Assembly: GCA_029862185.1 (NCBI GenBank)
Contig: JAOTXX010000014.1
Coordinates: 1 to 64,000, forward strand
DNA: 64,000 bases
Reading direction: 5' to 3'
Source of the DNA: Myxococcales bacterium
GTDB lineage: Bacteria; Myxococcota_A; Polyangia; Polyangiales; Houyiibacteriaceae
The notes beneath the pieces were generated by a model. That model saw only the letters and a list, made by a program, of their open reading frames with translations, ran no database searches and was not told the DNA's origin. Position 1 is the stretch's first letter. Every line of letters starts with the position of its first letter. The position numbers and the translations under genes were made by a program. This document shows, piece by piece, positions 9,699-19,378 of this stretch.

Positions 9699-11099
9699 AT
9701 GCAAGGTCCCCCGCCGCTGATGAAATCCGCGTCAGGTCCATTCAAGCGCGTCGATCGCACCATCTTCCGGCGCCTCTTCGACCTGGCGATGCCGATCGTC
9801 GGTTTGAATCTGCTCAGCGTCCTCACCTTGGCGGTCGACACCGCCATGTGCGGTCGTCTCGTCGATGCCGAGGAAGCGCTGACGGCGCTTGGCTTTGCGG
9901 GTCAGCTCGTCTTCTTGCTGATGGTGGCGATGCTCGGGCTGACGGTGGGAACGGTTGCTTTCATCTCCCGTGCCCACGGCGCCCGCCAATCCGATCGCAT
10001 CAACCACGTTCTTCAGCAAAGCATCCTTCTCACCTACCTCGTGTCGATCGCTGTGGCGATCGTGGGAAACCTCGCCGCCGGACAGATCATGGAGTGGCTC
10101 GGCGCCGAGCCAGGAGTGCGTGACCTCGCGGTGAGCTACCTGCGCCCACTCCTTTCACTCACGGTGTTCTTCTACTTGAACATGCTGTTCGCGGCGGCTC
10201 TGCGCGCGGTCGGCAATACGATGCTGCCGTTCATGATCGCGCTGTTGAGCAACCTCATCAACATCGTGTTGAACTACGGCCTGATCTTGGGGCGCCTTGG
10301 CCTTCCCGCCATGGGTGTCCGCGGTGCCGCCTGGGGCACCGTCATCTCTCAGGCCGTCGCGGTCATCCTGATGGTGCTCATTCTGAGGCGTGACGTCGTC
10401 TACGGTGTTCGTGCGCGTCTCGGCTTGGCAAGGCTCGACCGGCCGCTCGCCCGCGATCTCTTTCGTATCGGAGCGCCGGCCGCGCTCGACATGCTCGTCC
10501 TCAACATCGCGTTTCTCTCTGTCGTCGGAATGCTGGCGCGGGTGGCGCAGGTGGCCGTTGCCGCTCATGGCGTAGGACTGAGGGTTCAGTCTCTGGCGTT
10601 CGTGCCCGGGTTGGGAGTCTCGCAGGCCATTGGAGCGATGGTCGGAAACGCGCTTGGCGCCAGCGATGAGCGTGAGGCGCGTCAGGTAGTCCACGGCGGC
10701 ATCATTTTGTCGACGGCCATCATGACCTTCCTCGGCTTGTCGATCGTGTTCGGCGCGACACCGATCATTGCGATCTTCGATATCGACCCCACGACCGAGC
10801 TGGGCCGCTATTCGATCCTCTGGATGCAGGTCCTCGGTTGGGGCATGCCGGTCGTCGGTATCCACATCGCGCTCATCGGGATGCTCCGCGGTGCCGGCGC
10901 GACCGACACCAGCCTGATGATCAACATCGTCGGCACGCTCATCATTCAAGTGCCGCTCAGCTGGTTCCTCGGTTTCGTCGTGGGCTGGGACGCTTTTGGG
11001 ATCTGGGTCGCCGTGCCTGTTTCGTTCGCGGTTCGTATGTTCCTCGGTATTCGCGCCTATCGGCGCGGGGAATGGGCCCGGGCGGGCGCAACCCTCTGA
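9699..11099 (+). CDS. MATE-family efflux transporter
   Basis: About 466 residues with twelve hydrophobic helices in two similar halves, as in multidrug and toxic compound extrusion proteins. Typical features are the N-terminal LFDLAMPIVGLNLLSVL, the DTAMCGRL segment after helix 1, the mid-protein GAPAALDMLVLN at the start of the second half and ALGASDEREAR after helix 8. MATE pumps export cationic drugs or metabolites in exchange for Na+ or H+. The start is uncertain: ATG at 9699 or 9720 both precede the conserved first helix; an earlier in-frame ATG would overlap the kinase gene. No regulator is adjacent apart from the divergent kinase. Confidence 0.9.
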   Translation: MQGPPPLMKSASGPFKRVDRTIFRRLFDLAMPIVGLNLLSVLTLAVDTAMCGRLVDAEEALTALGFAGQLVFLLMVAMLGLTVGTVAFISRAHGARQSDRINHVLQQSILLTYLVSIAVAIVGNLAAGQIMEWLGAEPGVRDLAVSYLRPLLSLTVFFYLNMLFAAALRAVGNTMLPFMIALLSNLINIVLNYGLILGRLGLPAMGVRGAAWGTVISQAVAVILMVLILRRDVVYGVRARLGLARLDRPLARDLFRIGAPAALDMLVLNIAFLSVVGMLARVAQVAVAAHGVGLRVQSLAFVPGLGVSQAIGAMVGNALGASDEREARQVVHGGIILSTAIMTFLGLSIVFGATPIIAIFDIDPTTELGRYSILWMQVLGWGMPVVGIHIALIGMLRGAGATDTSLMINIVGTLIIQVPLSWFLGFVVGWDAFGIWVAVPVSFAVRMFLGIRAYRRGEWARAGATL

Positions 11100-11156
11100 G
11101 GCGCTTCGGCTGGACAGGGATTTCTCTGTGCCCGGCTCTTTTGGTAACCTGTGGCC

Positions 11157-11627
11157 ATGTTCAACGCCTTGATCAGGGCGGTGTACCGCTTGGCGCATTG
11201 GGGGTTACGGCTGCTCTGGTTCATTCGACGACCAGAGACGACCGGAGCGCTCGTGGCGGTCTGGCACCACGGCCGAGTCTTGCTCGTCAAGAATTCCTAT
11301 CGGGCTCAGCTCACCTTGCCCGGCGGCTACATCCGACCCCGTGAAGATCGTCGGACGGCGGCGGCACGCGAGCTACGCGAAGAAGTCGGCATCAACGTGC
11401 AGCCCAAGCGACTGGTCCACGCCTATCACGGCACGCATGTGTTCGAGCACCGCCAGGACACGCTCGACATCTACGAGCTCGAGATGGAAGCCGAGCCGAA
11501 CGTACAAGTCGACAACCGCGAGGTCGTTCGGGCAGAGTTCCTCATGCCCGCCGAAGCACTGAGCATGCAGATCGTGCCCCACCTCGACGAGTATCTCTCG
11601 AAACGAATTGCGCGGGCAACGGATTGA
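11157..11627 (+). CDS. Nudix hydrolase
   Basis: 156 residues. The Nudix box is complete: G-x5-E-x7-REL-x-EE-x-G starting in PGGYIRPRED and ending RELREEVGI (about residues 58-82). These enzymes hydrolyse nucleoside diphosphates linked to other groups; the substrate cannot be predicted. The first 25 residues (ALIRAVYRLAHWGLRLLWFI) form an amphipathic or membrane-touching helix, unusual for a soluble Nudix enzyme. The ATG at 11157 is preferred over the GTG two codons earlier. Its stop is followed within a few bases by the next gene's GTG, so the two are probably cotranscribed. Confidence 0.88.
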   Translation: MFNALIRAVYRLAHWGLRLLWFIRRPETTGALVAVWHHGRVLLVKNSYRAQLTLPGGYIRPREDRRTAAARELREEVGINVQPKRLVHAYHGTHVFEHRQDTLDIYELEMEAEPNVQVDNREVVRAEFLMPAEALSMQIVPHLDEYLSKRIARATD

Positions 11628-11632
11628 GCCCG

Positions 11633-12262
11633 GTGAATCCGCATGTGGCGCTCCGGCGTGAGGCGCTCCGGCTCCACGAGCGCTACCAGCGCGAGCTGAT
11701 CGAGCGTTTTTCGGTTTGTCCCTGGGCGAAACCAGCGCGAGCCGGGGGGCACACTCGCGCGCACGTCGTGACCAGCGCGTCCTGCAGCCCCGAGGAGCTA
11801 GCCCCTGTGCTGGCCGATTGGGCGGACGACCATACTGTCGATGTCGCGTTCGTGATCGCGCCACGCTTCACCGCAGGGTCGGACGCCTTTGCGGACTGGG
11901 CGATGTCACTGGCTGAGCCGCAGGGCGGCGTCTTTCTAAGCGCGCCGTTCTACCCGAGCGCCGCCGCATCCGCGGGTTCGATCCAGTTCCTGCGGCAAGC
12001 ACCCGACCCCACCCTTCAACTGGTCCGAAGAAAGCGTCTCGAAGAGATCCGAGCGCAAGACCCACCCCACTACGCCGATATCTTCGAGCTCGATATGCAT
12101 GAGCTGAACACGAAGAAGCCTCCGCAAAGCGTCGCCGCGTCGGTCGTTTCGCACAACGAGCGGATGATCGAGCGCGAGGGAAGGGCGGAGATTCAGGGGA
12201 TTTTGGATGATATTCGGAGGGACCGGGAGCGGAGTTATGCCCGGTTGATGCCGTTGTTCTGA
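11633..12262 (+). CDS. DUF1415-like protein
   Basis: About 209 residues. Recognisable family features are an early Cys-Pro motif SVCPWAKPA, a central FLSAPFYPSA segment and RQAPDPTLQLVRRKRLEEI, followed by a C-terminal helix. DUF1415 proteins have no assigned function. The GTG at 11633 is six bases after the Nudix stop; a TTG at 11624 overlapping that stop is the alternative. The compact spacing suggests translational coupling with the Nudix gene. The CPWAK cysteine may be a catalytic or metal-binding residue, which is inference. Confidence 0.65.
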   Translation: MNPHVALRREALRLHERYQRELIERFSVCPWAKPARAGGHTRAHVVTSASCSPEELAPVLADWADDHTVDVAFVIAPRFTAGSDAFADWAMSLAEPQGGVFLSAPFYPSAAASAGSIQFLRQAPDPTLQLVRRKRLEEIRAQDPPHYADIFELDMHELNTKKPPQSVAASVVSHNERMIEREGRAEIQGILDDIRRDRERSYARLMPLF

Positions 12263-12273
12263 CAGCGTAGGGG

Positions 12274-13182
12274 TCAGCGACCCAGCTTGCGCTGAATGTA
12301 CCCCGACGAAACCACCCCCCAGACCGCGCCGACCAGCAGCCCTCCGGTATGCACCCAGTTCGCAATCGGCCCGACCCATCCGGTGAAGCCCAGCCCCAGC
12401 CAAATCAACATGAAAGTTACCAGTTGCTGCGGCATTCGGTACGGGAAGCTCGGGTCGAGGCGGCCTCGAATCCAGATGAAGGCAAACAGGCTGTAGACCA
12501 CGCCGGACATCCCGCCGAAAATCGTGGGCCCGGACATTGCGTACTCGAGCACGTGCGAGACTGCCGCCGTGACCAAGACGAAGCTCAGCAAGTAGCGCGC
12601 AGAGAACACGCGTTCGATCGCTGTACCGAGGTCTTTCAGCCACCACATGTTGAACAGGATGTGCATGAAGCCAAAGTGCAGGAACATCGGCGTGAACAAG
12701 CGCCAGGGTTGCCCCTCCCAAATTGCGCTTACGTTGCCCCAAACCGCGCCGCCTCGCGTCAGTACCGGCGGGACGAACGTGAAATAAGCGACGACGGCCA
12801 TGTTCTTGCCCATGTCGGTTAGAAAGAAAACGACGACGCAGATCGCGATCAGGCCGGTCGTCACCTTCCCGATGCGCATGTTCTGTTTGGCTTCGATCTG
12901 CCCTCGAATCTTTTCGGTCCGCGCCCGAAGTTGCTCGTCGGCCTTGGCTTCTTTCTTGCGTCTTGCGCGGGCCTGCTTTGCCATCTCGGCGACTCGACTC
13001 GAGCTCGGATCAAAACCATTCAAGAAAGCGCGGGCCTGCTCCATCTGCATTTCGTCGTGAACCCAGATTGCGATCGCACCGTCCCGAGTCTCTTTGAGCG
13101 TCGTGACCACGCCGTCTGCGTAGAGCGCATCGCCCAGGGTTTTGGCCTCGGTCTGGTCCGCTACCGTCGTCAGCATGCGCAT
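12274..13182 (-). CDS. Rhomboid-family intramembrane serine protease (GlpG-like)
   Basis: 302 residues. A soluble N-terminal domain (about 1-100, with a charged helix EMAKQARARRKKEAKAD) precedes six membrane helices. The catalytic Ser is in GGMSGVVYSLFAF and the His in NWVHTGGLLVGAVWG. The conserved loop-1 signature is PWRLFTPMFLHFGFMHILFN. The dyad is complete, so activity is expected: cleavage of membrane-protein substrates within the lipid bilayer. The cytoplasmic N-terminal domain resembles the GlpG one in size. It is convergent with the DUF1415-like gene and is followed upstream by an acetyltransferase on the same strand, 33 bases away. Confidence 0.92.
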   Translation of the reverse strand: MRMLTTVADQTEAKTLGDALYADGVVTTLKETRDGAIAIWVHDEMQMEQARAFLNGFDPSSSRVAEMAKQARARRKKEAKADEQLRARTEKIRGQIEAKQNMRIGKVTTGLIAICVVVFFLTDMGKNMAVVAYFTFVPPVLTRGGAVWGNVSAIWEGQPWRLFTPMFLHFGFMHILFNMWWLKDLGTAIERVFSARYLLSFVLVTAAVSHVLEYAMSGPTIFGGMSGVVYSLFAFIWIRGRLDPSFPYRMPQQLVTFMLIWLGLGFTGWVGPIANWVHTGGLLVGAVWGVVSSGYIQRKLGR

Positions 13183-13215
13183 TGGGGGCGAAGTGTAGTC
13201 GCTTCGATCCGCGTT

Positions 13216-13782
13216 TCAATCGCTGCGAACGAGGGCATACATCAGGCAATCTCGGGGAAGCTCGGAGCGGTTGGGATGCAGGCCGTACTGCCGAAGCCGG
13301 CCTTCGTACCGCATTCCCACCTTCTGCAGGACGCGTGATGACTGCGCGTTTTCTTCGTCGCAGAGCGCCTGGACGCGCGCGATCCGCTGGTCCGCAAAGG
13401 CGGCTTCACAGACTTTCGACAGCGCTTCGGGCATGTATCCTTGGCCCCAGAACCGGCTCCCGAGCGCGAAACCGATTTCCACGCGATGGAAATGGACGGT
13501 GCATCCGATCGTGCCCGTGAGCATGCCATCGTCTTTGCGCTCGATGAGCCAGACGCGATGCCCCATCCGCAAGTCCCAAGCATCGATCGTTTGCTGCAAG
13601 AATTCCCGAGTCTGTGCAGGGCTCGCGTGTTCGCTCCAAGTCATGTACCGAGTGATGTTCGGATCGCTGGCGTAGGACTCGAACGCCGGCTCCGCATCCT
13701 CGACGCGTGGACGGCGCAGCAACAGCCGCGCCGTTTCCAGCTCGTCGGGGGGAAAGTCCACGGCTGGCGTATAGCATGGCAC
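13216..13782 (-). CDS. GNAT-family acetyltransferase (RimJ/RimL type)
   Basis: 188 residues. The opening ELETARLLLRRPRVEDAE is the classical beginning of RimJ/RimL-like acetyltransferases. The acetyl-CoA loop lies in FWGQGYMPEALSKVCEAAF, followed by ARVQALCDEENAQSSRVLQK and GMRYEG. Substrates of this group are N-terminal amines of ribosomal proteins, peptides or small amines; none can be chosen here. Divergent from rnc, whose start lies 46 bases away, leaving little room for two promoters. Confidence 0.88.
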   Translation of the reverse strand: MPCYTPAVDFPPDELETARLLLRRPRVEDAEPAFESYASDPNITRYMTWSEHASPAQTREFLQQTIDAWDLRMGHRVWLIERKDDGMLTGTIGCTVHFHRVEIGFALGSRFWGQGYMPEALSKVCEAAFADQRIARVQALCDEENAQSSRVLQKVGMRYEGRLRQYGLHPNRSELPRDCLMYALVRSD

Positions 13783-13828
13783 TGCTTGGCAATGGATCCC
13801 TCACCGGTCAGCTGGTACGTTCGGATCG

Positions 13829-14554
13829 ATGGCCAATCGCAACGCGCCACTCGACGAAACGGCACTGCGCCTATGTGAGGAGCTGGGTTACTCTTTCGCC
13901 GACAGTAGCCTCTTACTGGACGCGCTCACGCACACATCGTTCAAGAACGAGCGGCCCGACCTCGCCCCGACCGACAACGAGCGCCTGGAATTCCTCGGCG
14001 ATGCGGCCATCGATCTCGTCGTCGCCTCCCTCTTGTACGTGCAGTTTCCCGATGCGGACGAAGGCGAGCTCACGCGTCGAAGGGCCGACCTGGTCAGCGA
14101 GAAGGGGCTCTCCGAGGCCGCCGAGACGATCGGAGTCGGCGAGGCCATGCGGCTCGGCAAGGGAGAGCAGAAGTCGGGCGGTCGATTCAAGCCCCGCTTG
14201 CTCGCGAGCGCGCTCGAGGCCTGCATTGGAGCGATTTATCAAGATGGAGGCGGGAATGCGGCCTTCGAAGCGGCTCGCCGCGTTTTCGAGCCCCGTCTTC
14301 ACACGAGCGCGCCGGGGCATCGCGACGCCAAGTCACGCGCGCAGGAGTGGGCCCAAGCGAATCTGGGCGGGACGCCGAGCTACCGGTTGCTCGAAACCGA
14401 CGGTCCGGATCACGATCGCGAGTTCACCGTGGCGCTCGAGCTGAACGACGAAGAGGTCGCGACCGGCGCCGGCCGCTCCAAAATCGAGGCCGAGCAGGCA
14501 GCAGCGCTCATAGCCCTCGACAAGTGGAACCAACCCCCCCCCGAAGAGCAATAA
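13829..14554 (+). CDS. rnc: Ribonuclease III
   Basis: 241 residues. The RNase III signature DNERLEFLGDAAIDLVV lies at about residues 49-65, and a second acidic site segment is LASALEACIGAIYQDGG near 130, including the metal-binding Asp/Glu. A double-stranded RNA-binding domain fills residues 168-237 (AQEWAQANLG, GAGRSKIEAEQAAALIAL). It processes rRNA precursors and structured transcripts. In many bacteria rnc sits beside era; here era is about 27 kb away. The gene ends in a run encoding QPPPEEQ. Confidence 0.95.
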   Translation: MANRNAPLDETALRLCEELGYSFADSSLLLDALTHTSFKNERPDLAPTDNERLEFLGDAAIDLVVASLLYVQFPDADEGELTRRRADLVSEKGLSEAAETIGVGEAMRLGKGEQKSGGRFKPRLLASALEACIGAIYQDGGGNAAFEAARRVFEPRLHTSAPGHRDAKSRAQEWAQANLGGTPSYRLLETDGPDHDREFTVALELNDEEVATGAGRSKIEAEQAAALIALDKWNQPPPEEQ

Positions 14555-14609
14555 GCACACCCAGTCCCAGGCAAACCACCGGCGGCAGCGCGAGCCATCA
14601 GGCGAAGCC

Positions 14610-14626
14610 CGGCGCGAGAAGCGCCG
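14610..14626. terminator. Possible hairpin between convergent rnc and atpC
   Basis: Perfect arms CGGCGC and GCGCCG flank a GAGAA loop in the 139-base gap between two convergent genes. There is no T tract, so intrinsic termination is not assured. The surrounding bases repeat short words such as GCGAAGC several times and look like an intergenic repeat, but I see no second copy in this window. Confidence 0.35.
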
Positions 14627-14693
14627 CCAGGCCCAAGCGAAGCGAAGGGCGCGGATGAAGGACTACGCGTGGGGTGGGCCGGGTCGGACGAAA

Positions 14694-15122
14694 CTAAACC
14701 GCGCGAGCAGCGGCGTAGGCTTCGAGTCGCGCGTGCGCCCAATCGACGTCGCGCTGGAGCTCATTGTAGTCCGGACCTTCGTAGAGCTCGTCGTAGGCCT
14801 TGAGAGCCTCTTCCGCCGTGGCTAGCTCTTCACGCACAGCGTCGGGATTGATTTTCTCGGGCGATGCATAGACATCGGTCAAAAGGAGCACCTTGTCCGG
14901 CCCTCCCTCGACGAAGCCGGGGCCGATCGCGGCGATCTTGCGCTTACCCTCGACTTCCCAAACCAAGAGCCCGCACTTGAGCGCGGCCAAGAGCGGAAGG
15001 TGGTTTGGAAGCACACCGAACTCGCCCTCGACGCTGGGCGCCTGCACCGAATCGACTCGAGTGGAAAGCACCGAGCCCTGCGGTGTGACGACGTCGAGCT
15101 GTAGATGTTCGGAGTTCGCCAT
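14694..15122 (-). CDS. atpC: ATP synthase F1 subunit epsilon
   Basis: 142 residues, normal for the subunit. It begins LQLDVVTPQGSVLSTRVDSV and carries GEFGVLPNHLPLLAALKCG, the conserved beta-sandwich core. The C-terminal helical hairpin (residues about 88-142) is present and Ala/Glu-rich. Epsilon links F1 to the c-ring rotor and can inhibit ATP hydrolysis. It follows atpD by eleven bases on the same strand, forming a separate atpDC operon that points away from the other ATP synthase genes at 18.9-23.1 kb. Confidence 0.95.
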   Translation of the reverse strand: MANSEHLQLDVVTPQGSVLSTRVDSVQAPSVEGEFGVLPNHLPLLAALKCGLLVWEVEGKRKIAAIGPGFVEGGPDKVLLLTDVYASPEKINPDAVREELATAEEALKAYDELYEGPDYNELQRDVDWAHARLEAYAAARAV

Positions 15123-15133
15123 CGTTTCGCCAA

Positions 15134-16636
<1,503 letters not shown>

Positions 16637-16763
16637 CTAGCACGGCCCCTGAGGGCGGTCAAAGACGCCAGCCTTCACGAGTTAGGGTCACGTCGCGCTC
16701 CGGCAAGCCCCTGCGAGCGCGCAATTGACCCGCTCGTGCCGGCTTTCTACCATCAGGCTCGTG

Positions 16764-17186
16764 ATGCAGGACCAGGACGCCGTCATCCATGCCCTTCTAG
16801 GCGCCGGAACCCGTTACCAGGGGAAGCTCTTTTTTGAAGGGCGCGCCCGCATCGACGGCGAGTTCGACGGAGAGGTGTTTAGCGACGGGCTCCTCGTGGT
16901 CGGTGAAGAGGCGCGCATCAAGGGCACGATTCGAGTTCACACCTTGATTGTGCGCGGCGGGACGATCGAGGGTGACATCCACGCCACCGAGCTGGTCGAG
17001 CTGCACGCGCCAGCGCAGGTGCGCGGGGACATTCGGACCCAGGCCCTTTTCATGGACAAAGGCGTCGTGTTCGACGGCGCGTGCGTCATGGGCGAGGTGC
17101 TCGAGCTGGTGGATCGCCCAGTTTCGGCGCGGTCCGCCGACGACACATCGCCCGATGGTTACCGGGACCAGCCGAACAGAAACTGA
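16764..17186 (+). CDS. Bactofilin (polymer-forming cytoskeletal protein)
   Basis: 140 residues. The central part (about 10-110) is a run of short hydrophobic beta strands with regular glycines (YQGKLFFEGRARIDGEFDGEV, and later GTIEGDIHATELVELHAPAQVRGDI), the right-handed beta-helix pattern of bactofilins, flanked by short polar tails. Bactofilins polymerise without nucleotide and position cell-shape, polarity or chromosome-organising proteins. A GTG one codon upstream (16761) is an alternative start. Divergent from atpD. Its last 28 bases overlap the convergent gene at 17159 in another frame. Confidence 0.88.
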   Translation: MQDQDAVIHALLGAGTRYQGKLFFEGRARIDGEFDGEVFSDGLLVVGEEARIKGTIRVHTLIVRGGTIEGDIHATELVELHAPAQVRGDIRTQALFMDKGVVFDGACVMGEVLELVDRPVSARSADDTSPDGYRDQPNRN

Positions 17187-17989
17187 ATCGTGAGCGCGTG
17201 ATCGTTGCCGTCGCCGCCGTCGCCCATGGCCGGGACGTTCATGTTCGAACCCGAAAGGCGAAGCCGGTAGTACTCCCAGACGAAGCGCACCGCATAGCTG
17301 AAACCGACGTTCAGCCATCCCTGGAAGGTCACCGCCGCGTCCAGGCCAATCCCCGAGCTCTCGTTTCCGAACGCGTCCTCGAGCCGACCCAGGTAGAATG
17401 GGAAGCGAAGGCCGAAGTCCGCACGGAAGGCCAACAAGCGCGGGACGATCGGATAGGCAAGCGCTGGGCCGAAGCGGGCGTAGATAATCCGCGAGGATGG
17501 CAGAACCGAGTTGAGATCGATGCCGAACACGTCTCCGCCGACCCCGACCAATCCACCGAGCTGGAGTCGGTGCAGTGGATAGAGATAACCGAACTGTCCC
17601 AGCATCCGCCAGCTGTTCGTCTGAAGCTCGATCCCGGATACCTCGGCCTTGAGCCCGATGCCCGAGCCACCGTCGACCTGCACAATGATCGCCTGAACCG
17701 AAGGCCTGGACGGGCGCCGGCCCATCGGACGTACCAAGAGGTGCCAAGCAACATCGAAGTAGGCACCGCTTTCGAAGCTCCGAGTTTCCGTGCCGCCCGC
17801 GCCGTCGCCCAGCTCTAGGTGGATGTTCCTGAAACGTGCGCCCGCGCCGATCCGCATGATCAAGACCGGCAAAACCGCCCCCTCTTCCTGCACGCTTACG
17901 GCGACTTCCTCGTCCGCGAAGGCCTGCCCTGGCCCGACGACGCCCGCCAGGAGTGCGGCGAAGACGTGCAGTCTGAGGCTCTGGCCCAT
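17159..17989 (-). CDS. Probable outer-membrane beta-barrel protein, unknown function
   Basis: 276 residues with a signal peptide (LHVFAALLAGVVGPGQAFA, cleavage near residue 25). The mature part alternates polar and hydrophobic residues in many short strands, for example FGYLYPLHRLQLGGLVGVG and PRLLAFRADFGLRFPFYLG, and ends with a terminal strand HALTIQFLFGWSR. Ending in an aromatic or Arg-flanked amphipathic strand is usual for barrels inserted by the BAM complex. No family name can be given. The start at 17989 gives a compact signal peptide. Confidence 0.7.
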   Translation of the reverse strand: MGQSLRLHVFAALLAGVVGPGQAFADEEVAVSVQEEGAVLPVLIMRIGAGARFRNIHLELGDGAGGTETRSFESGAYFDVAWHLLVRPMGRRPSRPSVQAIIVQVDGGSGIGLKAEVSGIELQTNSWRMLGQFGYLYPLHRLQLGGLVGVGGDVFGIDLNSVLPSSRIIYARFGPALAYPIVPRLLAFRADFGLRFPFYLGRLEDAFGNESSGIGLDAAVTFQGWLNVGFSYAVRFVWEYYRLRLSGSNMNVPAMGDGGDGNDHALTIQFLFGWSR

Positions 17990-18128
17990 TCCCGCTCAAA
18001 GTACCAAGCCCTGAACCGCAGGCCCGCCTTTTCCAGCGTCCGGTTCCCAATTATGGGATTTGGGGCCGGCTGCGTGACGTAACGTCACCATGATCGCCGC
18101 GTAGCAGGGATCGAAACGAGAAGCCGTC

Positions 18129-18728
18129 ATGAGAACGACCGTCATCCGCGCCGCCACTGCCATTGCCCTTTTCGTCGCAGCTTCCGCCAGCCTCGTTGCT
18201 GCCGCCGAGGAATACGACGAAAACGCCGGGATCTTCACCGCCCAGATCCCAGAGGAGGGTTCCAGGATTTCCTGGGGTCAGGCGGTGATCGTCCTCGATA
18301 AGCCGATCGACGAGGTGCTGCCCATCGTTCTGGACTACGGCAACTATGTAGATTTCATGCCCAATTTTACGAAGTCCAGGGTCCTGGCCCAGCGAGGGAC
18401 CCGCGCGATGGTCTACATGGAGGTGAGCGTCGCAAAGGGCGCGATCACGCTCTACGGTCAGCTCAACCTTGCAGAGCGTCCGGAAAGCGGCGATGTGCGG
18501 GTGGTTGAAGCCCACCTCATGGACGGCAACATCGACGCTTTCAGCGCGAGCTTCACCCTCACTCCGATGGACGGTGGTACGCGCACCGAAATCGATTTTA
18601 AGATCTACGTAGACCCAGACATCCCGCTTCCCTCGTCCGTCTTCAGTCGAGAGAACGAGCGGGCGGCCGGGAGAACGGTTCGAGCCCTCCGAACCCGGGT
18701 CTTCGAAGGTCCGCAACGCTCGAGCTAA
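18129..18728 (+). CDS. Secreted SRPBCC/START-like domain protein
   Basis: 199 residues. A signal peptide (AATAIALFVAASASLVAAAEE) is followed by one lipid-binding START-like domain: AVIVLDKPIDEVLPIVLDYGNYVDFMP is the typical first helix region, and the rest alternates strands to a C-terminal helix (VFSRENERAAGRTVRALRTR). Such domains bind hydrophobic ligands; in a periplasmic setting a lipid or quinone carrier role is plausible but unproven. A second secreted protein of this fold, with two domains, is encoded at 44254-45495. The gene lies between the two ATP synthase blocks. Confidence 0.78.
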   Translation: MRTTVIRAATAIALFVAASASLVAAAEEYDENAGIFTAQIPEEGSRISWGQAVIVLDKPIDEVLPIVLDYGNYVDFMPNFTKSRVLAQRGTRAMVYMEVSVAKGAITLYGQLNLAERPESGDVRVVEAHLMDGNIDAFSASFTLTPMDGGTRTEIDFKIYVDPDIPLPSSVFSRENERAAGRTVRALRTRVFEGPQRSS

Positions 18729-18758
18729 ACGAGGCGCAAATCCAGTGCCCGGCCGACC

Positions 18759-18786
18759 TTGACTGGGTTCGGGCCCATGCTAGGAA
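18759..18786 (+). promoter_or_regulatory. Candidate promoter of the atpF'-F-H-A-G operon
   Basis: TTGACT at 18759-18764 and TAGGAA at 18781-18786 with a 16-base spacer lie about 125 bases before the first ATP synthase start. The -35 element is good, the -10 weak. The leader also holds a small hairpin TGGAG-attTc-CTCCA at 18843-18857. Confidence 0.25.
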
Positions 18787-18910
18787 CGCGCGCCGCTAGG
18801 GAATTGGCTTGCCGTAGCTGCGATTCGGCCCCAAACGCCGGTTGGAGATTTCCTCCAGTTGGAGTTTCTTTCCTGCCGGATCTCTGGGTCCACGACGGGA
18901 TTACGCTGCG

Positions 18911-19378
18911 ATGAACGCGCTTTTCACAGCCCTTTTGTCAGAGGGTTCCATCATCGACCTCGACGGCACGATCTGGATTCAGCTCGGCCTGTTTGCGGTT
19001 GCGTTTCTTGTATTCCGGCCCCTCATCTTCCGGCCGATGGTTGCACTCTTCGAAGCGCGGGAGAACGCCATCGAAGGCGCCAAGCTCGAGGCACTTCGCC
19101 TCCAAGACGAGGCCTCCGCAGAAGGCGAGGAGTTCGAGGTCGAGATGCGTCGCATTCGGCTTCAAGCCGGGGAGGAGCGCGACCGCCTTCGAGCTGAGGG
19201 CAAGCGCCTCGAGCGGACCGTGCTCGACCGGGTTCAGGAAGAGACCGACCGGCAGCTCGCGGAGGCCGACCAAAAGTTGAGCAGCGAGGCGACACGGCTT
19301 CGCGCGGACATCGATCGGTCGGTACCGGTGCTGGCGAAGCAGATCGCATCGAAAATGTTGAACCGGGAGGTCCAATGA
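18911..19378 (+). CDS. atpF': ATP synthase F0 subunit b-like (b')
   Basis: 155 residues. One N-terminal membrane helix (IQLGLFAVAFLVFRPLIFRP) is followed by a long charged coiled coil (FEARENAIEGAKLEA to the end), the layout of F0 b/b' stator subunits. It has no signal peptide, unlike the next gene, and the two together imply a heterodimeric b/b' stalk. I chose the ATG at 18911; the region upstream to 18842 in frame is unlike the family. The last four bases (ATGA) overlap the next gene's start, so translation is coupled. Confidence 0.85.
   Translation: MNALFTALLSEGSIIDLDGTIWIQLGLFAVAFLVFRPLIFRPMVALFEARENAIEGAKLEALRLQDEASAEGEEFEVEMRRIRLQAGEERDRLRAEGKRLERTVLDRVQEETDRQLAEADQKLSSEATRLRADIDRSVPVLAKQIASKMLNREVQ

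Noticed and set aside
10155-11198. 347-codon minus-strand frame opposite the MATE gene
   Set aside because: Composition dominated by Asp, Arg, His and Glu, as expected from the antisense of a hydrophobic gene in GC-rich DNA; no motif.
14555-14693. Possible non-coding RNA or mobile repeat between rnc and atpC
   Set aside because: Only one small perfect hairpin and short repeated words; no second copy in the window, so nothing beyond a possible terminator is supported.
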